This document shows, piece by piece, positions 1 to 6,057 of a stretch of 6,057 bases of DNA. A program made the translations under genes and the position numbers. How positions within the stretch are numbered: position 1 is the first letter of the stretch; every line of letters starts with the position of its first letter. The DNA is from Zoogloeaceae bacterium (GTDB lineage: Bacteria; Pseudomonadota; Gammaproteobacteria; Burkholderiales; Rhodocyclaceae), in NCBI GenBank assembly GCA_031273145.1, contig JAISSL010000075.1:1-6057 (forward strand). The letters run 5' to 3'. The notes under the pieces are model-generated. The model saw only the letters and a list, made by a program, of their open reading frames with translations. It searched no databases and was not told where the DNA came from.

Positions 1-35
1 AAATTTTCTTGCCAAGAGCCATTGAGCGTAACGCG

Positions 36-2747
<2,712 letters not shown>

Positions 2748-2759
2748 ACTGGAAAACTC

Positions 2760-4001
2760 ATGCCCGTTAATTATGTAACGCCAGAACCGGAATCTCTGTT
2801 TCCGGTAGCCGGGATTCGGTTGGGAGTAGCCGAAGCCAATATCCGCAAGGCGGGGCGCAAGGATTTGACCCTGATTGAAATCGCGCCGGGCGCAACCGTG
2901 GCGGGCGTGTTTACGCAGAACCGCTTTTGTGCCGCGCCGGTACAGGTGTGCCGCGAACGGTTGAGCCACCATCCAGACGGAATCCGCGCCTTGGTCATCA
3001 ATACCGGCAATGCCAATGCGGGGACGGGAGAAGCAGGGCTACAGGCCGCGCTAAAAAGTTGCGTGGCGACAGGCGAACTTTTGGGAACGTCTGCGGATGC
3101 GGTACTGCCTTTTTCCACCGGCGTGATTCACGAGTTGCTGCCGGTTGAGCGTCTGATTGCGGGCTTGCCAGCGGCGCGGGCGAACCTTGCGGAAAATAAC
3201 TGGTTTGCCGCAGCGCACGCTATCATGACGACCGATACGGTTGCCAAGGCGGCCTCGAAGCAATGCAGCGTTGCCGGAAAAACCCTGACCGTAACCGGCA
3301 TTTCCAAGGGCGCGGGTATGATTCGCCCGAACATGGCGACCATGCTGGGTTTTATCGCAACCGACGCGGCCATTGCGCCAGCCCTGCTTGCGCCGTTGGT
3401 CAAGGAAGTAGCCGACCAGTCATTTAATTGCGTGACCGTGGATGGCGATACCTCGACCAACGATTCTTTCATCCTCATGGCGAGTGGCAAAGGCGCGCTT
3501 TCCTTTGTGAGCGGCGAAGAGCCGGGTTGGATGGATACCAAGGCCGCCCTGATGGAAGTGGCGCTGCAACTGGCGCAGGCGATTGTGCGCGATGGCGAAG
3601 GCGCGAGCAAATTCATCACCATTGCGGTAGAAGGCGGCAACACGCGGGAAGAATGCCGAAAAGTGGCCTATGCGGTGGCGCATTCGCCGCTGGTCAAGAC
3701 CGCGTTTTTTGCGTCCGACCCCAATCTGGGACGCATTCTTGCCGCGATTGGCTACGCGGGGATAGACGATTTGAGCGTGGAAGGCGTCAAGGTCTGGCTG
3801 GAAGCGGCAGGCGAATCCGTACTGGTTTCCGAACGGGGAGGCCGCGCAACAGCCTACCGGGAAGCGGATGGCAGTCGCCTCATGCAATCAGCCGAAATTA
3901 CGGTGCGTATCCACCTGGGCAGGGGAGAAGCCGCCGCCACGGTCTATACCTGCGACCTCTCCCACGATTACGTCAGCATCAACGCCGACTATCGGTCTTA
4001 G
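2760..4001 (+). CDS. argJ: Glutamate N-acetyltransferase / ornithine acetyltransferase ArgJ
   Basis: ArgJ moves the acetyl group from N-acetylornithine to glutamate, releasing ornithine and regenerating N-acetylglutamate in the cyclic arginine pathway; some members also use acetyl-CoA. The protein has 413 residues, typical of the family. It is made as a precursor that cleaves itself into alpha and beta chains before a conserved threonine: here [16 protein letters not shown] (183-198) puts the cut between A193 and T194, with T194 as the nucleophile. Other expected active-site positions are present: oxyanion-hole T120-G121 in the FSTGV segment, TTDT (157-160), K183, E280 in RDGEGA, and N408 near the C-terminus. 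The last residue is Ser where many members have Thr. The ATG lies 12 bases after the secA stop and has GGAAAA at 2751-2756 as ribosome binding site, which suggests co-transcription with secA. Whether the enzyme is mono- or bifunctional cannot be told from sequence alone. Confidence 0.97.
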   Translation: MPVNYVTPEPESLFPVAGIRLGVAEANIRKAGRKDLTLIEIAPGATVAGVFTQNRFCAAPVQVCRERLSHHPDGIRALVINTGNANAGTGEAGLQAALKSCVATGELLGTSADAVLPFSTGVIHELLPVERLIAGLPAARANLAENNWFAAAHAIMTTDTVAKAASKQCSVAGKTLTVTGISKGAGMIRPNMATMLGFIATDAAIAPALLAPLVKEVADQSFNCVTVDGDTSTNDSFILMASGKGALSFVSGEEPGWMDTKAALMEVALQLAQAIVRDGEGASKFITIAVEGGNTREECRKVAYAVAHSPLVKTAFFASDPNLGRILAAIGYAGIDDLSVEGVKVWLEAAGESVLVSERGGRATAYREADGSRLMQSAEITVRIHLGRGEAAATVYTCDLSHDYVSINADYRS

Positions 4002-4007
4002 TGTCTT

Positions 4008-4026
4008 GCAGACTGCGAAGTCTTGC
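4008..4026 (+). other. Small GNRA-tetraloop hairpin just after argJ
   Basis: AGACT (4010-4014) and AGTCT (4019-4023) form a 5-bp stem closed by GCGA, a GNRA tetraloop. G4008-C4026 and C4009-G4025 can extend it past a bulged T4024. It begins six bases after the argJ stop. There is no downstream T-run, so it is not a standard Rho-independent terminator; it might protect or process the 3' end of the secA-argJ transcript. The same bases include a short direct repeat, GTCTTGC at 4003-4009 and 4020-4026. The structure is small enough to be chance. Confidence 0.3.
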
Positions 4027-4049
4027 GGGCGGCATCCGCCGCCCCTACG
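4027..4049 (-). repeat. REP-like element, inverted copy
   Basis: GGGCGGC (4027-4033), loop ATCC, GCCGCCC (4038-4044) is a perfect 7-bp stem with a 4-base loop. It is flanked by CTACG, so on the minus strand it reads CGTAGGGG followed by a hairpin. A GTAG tetranucleotide at the 5' foot of a palindrome is the known hallmark of REP sequences mobilised by RAYT (TnpA_REP) proteins. The partner at 4086-4108 has the same head and length in the opposite orientation. The class is inferred from layout; copy number elsewhere in the genome is not visible here. Confidence 0.6.
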
Positions 4050-4085
4050 GACAACCCAAACCCTTGCCCTCTAAATAAAATACCT

Positions 4086-4108
4086 CGTAGGGGACGCAAC
4101 CTGCGTCC
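4086..4108 (+). repeat. REP-like element, direct copy
   Basis: CGTAGGGG (4086-4093) leads into a hairpin with stem GGACGCA (4092-4098), loop ACC and TGCGTCC (4102-4108). Its first eight bases are an exact reverse complement of CCCCTACG at 4042-4049, while the stem sequence differs from that of the partner: the head is constant and the stem varies but stays paired. With the copy at 4027-4049 it makes a 23+36+23 arrangement like a BIME, with the two GTAG heads facing each other across an AT-rich spacer (4050-4085). No RAYT gene is in the window. Confidence 0.6.
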
Positions 4109-4115
4109 TGTTACA

Positions 4116-4146
4116 GGTCTGGATTCCCGCCTTCGCGGGAATGACG
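4116..4146. repeat. Dispersed-repeat-like palindrome (dRS3-like form)
   Basis: ATTCCCGC (4123-4130), loop CTTC, GCGGGAAT (4135-4142) is a perfect 8-bp stem with a 4-base loop. It fits the ATTCCC-N8-GGGAAT form of the neisserial dRS3 repeat, and the flanks TCTGG and GACGG match dispersed repeats that I recall as abundant in many beta- and gammaproteobacteria. It is separated from the REP-like pair by about 14 bases. It has no T-run and so is not an obvious terminator. The open frame that runs into the downstream gene from 4141 starts inside this repeat, which argues against using that start. Confidence 0.6.
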
Positions 4147-4193
4147 GAATGTTGCGGACAGCGATGTTTTATTTACCCAATTATTTCGCGGCA

Positions 4194-4202
4194 TGATATG
4201 AT
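4194..4202 (+). promoter_or_regulatory. Candidate extended -10 promoter for the DUF3617 gene
   Basis: TGATATGAT is a TGn motif directly joined to TATGAT, one mismatch from the sigma-70 TATAAT box. A possible weak -35, TTTACC at 4172-4177, is 19 bases upstream of the hexamer, longer than ideal, but an extended -10 tolerates that. Transcription would begin near 4209, giving a leader of about 60 bases before the ATG at 4270. Prediction by eye only. Confidence 0.35.
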
Positions 4203-4215
4203 TTTGGAACTCGCT

Positions 4216-4230
4216 CGTCATGCCATGACG
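4216..4230. promoter_or_regulatory. Perfect 15-base palindrome, possible operator
   Basis: CGTCATG (4216-4222), one central C, then CATGACG (4224-4230) form exact 7-base arms, followed by TTTT. It lies 14 bases downstream of the candidate -10, so it would fall at the start of the leader, where a dimeric repressor could block transcription. As RNA only 6 bp with a 3-base loop could form. I cannot assign a regulator. Confidence 0.35.
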
Positions 4231-4256
4231 TTTTGTTGCAACCCGGCTGGAAGTTT

Positions 4257-4261
4257 AAGGA
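4257..4261 (+). promoter_or_regulatory. Ribosome binding site that decides the DUF3617 protein start
   Basis: AAGGA lies 8 bases before the ATG at 4270. No comparable site precedes the in-frame ATG at 4141, which is inside a repeat palindrome. This selects 4270 as the start. Confidence 0.65.
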
Positions 4262-4269
4262 CATTCATC

Positions 4270-5298
4270 ATGTTTGCCGAAAAAACCCATTGCGCTCAAA
4301 GAGTTACCCCCACCACCCCCCGCATTCTGGCGGCATATAAGGAACGCCAGGGGCTAAGAGAGAAAGGTTGGGCCTGGCTCCCTATGTTGGGGGCATTGGT
4401 TGTCGGCGCGGCAGTGGTGACGGTAGGCGCAATGCTACTTTACAAAAATTTCAAAACCACCGGCAACGATGCCGCAATATCGTCGGGGCAGTCGAGTAAC
4501 CGGGCAGACGCAAGACCAAAGCCGTCTGCCGCAAAGCCACAGGCGGCAGAAGCAGAGCCAACAGAGGATATGACCGCTCCGAAAGAAGAACTGGCTGCCT
4601 CAAATACCATGAAAGAAGTAAAGTGTGATTCTGGCGCTACCGGTATGTTCCTCTGTCCGGGGCTTTGGGAAGTAACCATCTCATTTTCGCCTCCCTCAAC
4701 GATGCCGCCTGCCAAGCGCAAGGAAATGGAAGCCGCGATGGCGAACACACCACAAATCAATGTAAACGATCTCACCAAGCAAATGGAGGCCATGATGGTG
4801 AATATGCCACCTGCCGAGCGCAAGAAAATGGAGACCGCGATAGCGGACATGAAAGAGAAGGGCGTAAAAATGACTGCTAGTGGGGGTGCTGCCCAAATTT
4901 GCATCACGGGGGGTTCTGACTTCAAGTTTCTACCACTTTGGCAGGGAAAACCCTGCTCAACCCACGCTTCGTCTAGGGGGAGTAATAAGACGCATTTTAC
5001 TGTATCCTGCCCAGGCGAGATTGGGGATGGCCTTGAGGCTGAATTTACCATCCACAGCGATACTGCTTGGTCCTTTACCGGACTGAATCAAATGAAGTGT
5101 GAAAAAAATAATGGGAAAAGCGGTACAGGGGCGCATATTGGTAGTGGATCTGGACGCTGGCTGGGTCCGGATTGTGGCTCCATTAAGCCAGATTCATCGC
5201 CGGATAAATGTGATGGGGCTGGACATTGTCTAGGCGGGGGAGGGCGTAGTGCTGGAAGGCAGGATCGCTGGGATCGCTGCTGGTTGGAAGCACTATAA
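4270..5298 (+). CDS. Membrane-anchored DUF3617 domain protein, function unknown
   Basis: From the ATG at 4270 the protein has 342 residues; the frame is open back to 4141, but those extra 43 codons cover a repeat and the leader. A basic N-terminal segment (K24, R26, R30, K32) precedes one membrane helix at about 36-58. A Pro/Ala/Lys/Glu-rich linker follows (about 65-115), then a domain I recognise as DUF3617-like: PGLWEV (130-135), MPP-(A)-RK-Met-rich helical repeats (145-194), QICIT (209-213), scattered cysteines (211, 229, 247, 277, 302) and SGRWLGPDCG (294-303). The cysteines suggest disulfides, so I infer a periplasmic domain anchored to the inner membrane. The family has no established function. 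Residues 308-342 are a Cys/Gly/Trp/Arg-rich tail beyond where such domains usually end. The Met-rich part contains a duplication. Composition looks more AT-rich than secA. Its own promoter seems likely. The domain call is from memory of family motifs. Confidence 0.8.
   Translation: MFAEKTHCAQRVTPTTPRILAAYKERQGLREKGWAWLPMLGALVVGAAVVTVGAMLLYKNFKTTGNDAAISSGQSSNRADARPKPSAAKPQAAEAEPTEDMTAPKEELAASNTMKEVKCDSGATGMFLCPGLWEVTISFSPPSTMPPAKRKEMEAAMANTPQINVNDLTKQMEAMMVNMPPAERKKMETAIADMKEKGVKMTASGGAAQICITGGSDFKFLPLWQGKPCSTHASSRGSNKTHFTVSCPGEIGDGLEAEFTIHSDTAWSFTGLNQMKCEKNNGKSGTGAHIGSGSGRWLGPDCGSIKPDSSPDKCDGAGHCLGGGGRSAGRQDRWDRCWLEAL
4702..4849 (+). repeat. Internal duplication with 102-base period in the DUF3617 gene
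   Basis: Bases 4702-4747 and 4804-4849 align without gaps at 39 of 46 positions, and all seven differences are A/G transitions. They encode MPPAKRKEMEAAMAN (145-159) and MPPAERKKMETAIAD (179-193), amphipathic Met/Lys/Glu helices 34 residues apart. A partial third echo, KQMEAMMVN, lies between them at 170-178. DUF3617 proteins often carry such a Met-rich segment, so this could be an old family feature or a newer local copy. Confidence 0.75.
5262..5279 (+). repeat. Tandem 9-base repeat in the tail of the DUF3617 gene
   Basis: GGATCGCTG occurs twice in direct succession (5262-5270 and 5271-5279). It falls in the last codons of the upstream gene, coding for the DRWDRC part of the tail, and keeps the frame. 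It fits recent slippage in a poorly constrained end. Confidence 0.6.
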
Positions 5299-5308
5299 GG
5301 TTGGTGGG

Positions 5309-5337
5309 GCGCTAAGCAAATCCCAACGCAGTAGCGC
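5309..5337. other. Weak inverted repeat between convergent genes
   Basis: GCGCTA (5309-5314) and TAGCGC (5332-5337) are exact inverted repeats around a 17-base loop, in the 66-base gap between the stops of two convergent genes. A shared terminator would be expected here, but the stem is short and has no T-run on either side, so this is a weak candidate. I see nothing else in the gap. Confidence 0.2.
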
Positions 5338-5364
5338 AAATTGCCGCCCGAAAGACCTGCAAGG

Positions 5365-6057
5365 CTAGTCAATGCCGTATTCGATGGTCACGACCACGCG
5401 CGCTTTTTTGGCAATGGTGCTCTTGTCGTAGACGCCGCCGTAATCGTCGGAACTGGCATCGGAATTGGCGGGCTGGATGTAGAACGCGCCCTGAGAGGCG
5501 GAACGCATGGCGTCGACGCGCACCTTGCCGACCTTGGCGAATTCCTCGGCGCGTTGGCGGGCGTTTTCGGTCGCCGCGCCGATCAGCGACATCTTGATGG
5601 CTTCCAAATCCTGAATCAGGTAGTTGGGCGTTTCATACATGATGGGCTTGCCTTCCGCCGCCAACTGGATGATCTCCTTGTTGGCCGCGACGATTTTTTG
5701 CAGATCGTCGCTGCGTACCCGGATAACCTGCGTGCCGCGATAGCCTTTTTGTACCCGGCGATAACGTTCGCTCTTTTCGTCATCCACCATGTTCGGCTCG
5801 ACCTGTTCATTGCCCGTTACGCGGGTAGAAGCCGGGAACCCGTGTTGATCCAGAAAAGCCTCCAGCACCGGACGGGATTGCCGTATGGCATCCAGAGTCG
5901 TGCCGAAATCCTTGCCGACCAACGAAATGCCGACCGACCATTCCGCCAAATCTGCCTCAACCGGCTTTTCTGCCAGTCCCTTGACGACGATCTTTTGGGT
6001 GTTGTCCCCGATGGTGCGGAATTTTCCGCCCAGAATGAACGCCGAAGCGCCAAACCC
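5365..6057 (-). CDS. SIMPL domain (DUF541/YggE-like) envelope protein, 5' end outside the window
   Basis: The frame reads leftward from the window edge (6057) to TAG at 5367-5365, giving 230 residues; it is open at the edge, so the start is outside. A TTG at 5949 could be called as a start, but the 36 codons before it clearly belong to the protein: a hydrophobic stretch (GFGASAFILGG, 1-11 of the visible part), the end of an N-terminal membrane helix or signal, then KIVVKGLAEKPVEADLAEWS (22-41), the usual opening strand of the family. Further family-like parts are a helix with ATENARQRAEEFA (162-174) and the final GAFYIQPANSD (190-200) and KKARVVVTIEYGI (217-229). Probably only some 10-20 residues are missing. 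SIMPL proteins such as E. coli YggE and Brucella BP26 are periplasmic or membrane-associated and linked to stress responses or oligomeric assemblies; the role here is unknown. Transcription converges with the DUF3617 gene. Confidence 0.88.
   Translation of the reverse strand, partial: GFGASAFILGGKFRTIGDNTQKIVVKGLAEKPVEADLAEWSVGISLVGKDFGTTLDAIRQSRPVLEAFLDQHGFPASTRVTGNEQVEPNMVDDEKSERYRRVQKGYRGTQVIRVRSDDLQKIVAANKEIIQLAAEGKPIMYETPNYLIQDLEAIKMSLIGAATENARQRAEEFAKVGKVRVDAMRSASQGAFYIQPANSDASSDDYGGVYDKSTIAKKARVVVTIEYGID

Noticed and set aside
9..35. TTG at 9 as the secA start
   Set aside because: No ribosome binding site is visible before it, and SecA proteins normally begin close to the ATG at 36.
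4027..4044. Rho-independent terminator for the secA-argJ transcript
   Set aside because: The hairpin is strong but is followed by CCTACGG and no T-run; a REP-like element explains it better.
3428..4078. A 216-codon plus-strand frame overlapping argJ
   Set aside because: The translation is rich in Arg and Gly with no recognisable motif, and argJ in the other frame keeps every family motif to its normal C-terminus.
4141..4269. 43 extra N-terminal codons for the DUF3617 protein from the ATG at 4141
   Set aside because: That ATG is part of a repeat palindrome, no ribosome binding site precedes it, and the codons cover the likely promoter and operator. AAGGA plus ATG at 4270 is a better start.
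4440..5051. A 203-codon minus-strand frame opposite the DUF3617 gene
   Set aside because: It is a shadow of the plus-strand gene, whose frame holds the membrane helix and family motifs; it has no supporting ribosome binding site or recognisable domain.
5102..5108. A7 run in the DUF3617 gene as a programmed frameshift site
   Set aside because: The annotated frame continues past it into the conserved SGRWLGPDCG motif, so no shift is needed to make the full domain.

Overview
This looks like an ordinary chromosomal segment of a proteobacterium, moderately GC-rich. The full-length proteobacterial-type SecA with its CxCx8CH tail, followed 12 bases later by argJ, recalls gene orders I remember from Betaproteobacteria. 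That placement is inference from memory, not from a search. No tRNA, rRNA, CRISPR array, transposase or phage gene is visible.

Layout: (1) 36-2747, + strand, secA, the motor ATPase of the general secretion pathway. (2) 2760-4001, + strand, argJ, the ornithine/glutamate N-acetyltransferase of arginine synthesis, tightly spaced behind secA and probably co-transcribed with it. (3) 4002-4269, a 268-base non-coding gap packed with structure: a short GNRA-loop hairpin, two opposed REP-like units that each carry the GTAG head, a third repeat-like palindrome of the ATTCCC-N8-GGGAAT form, then a possible extended -10 promoter, a 15-base palindrome and a good ribosome binding site. (4) 4270-5298, + strand, a membrane-anchored protein with a DUF3617-type domain, an internal duplication and an odd C-terminal tail. 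(5) 5365-6057, - strand, convergent with gene 4: a SIMPL-domain (DUF541/YggE-like) envelope protein whose first residues lie beyond the right edge.

The first two genes are housekeeping. The last two encode envelope proteins of unknown function, and nothing shows that they work together. I found no convincing new multi-gene system. The most interesting material is the repeat-dense gap between argJ and the DUF3617 gene, and the duplicated, apparently fast-changing DUF3617 gene itself.
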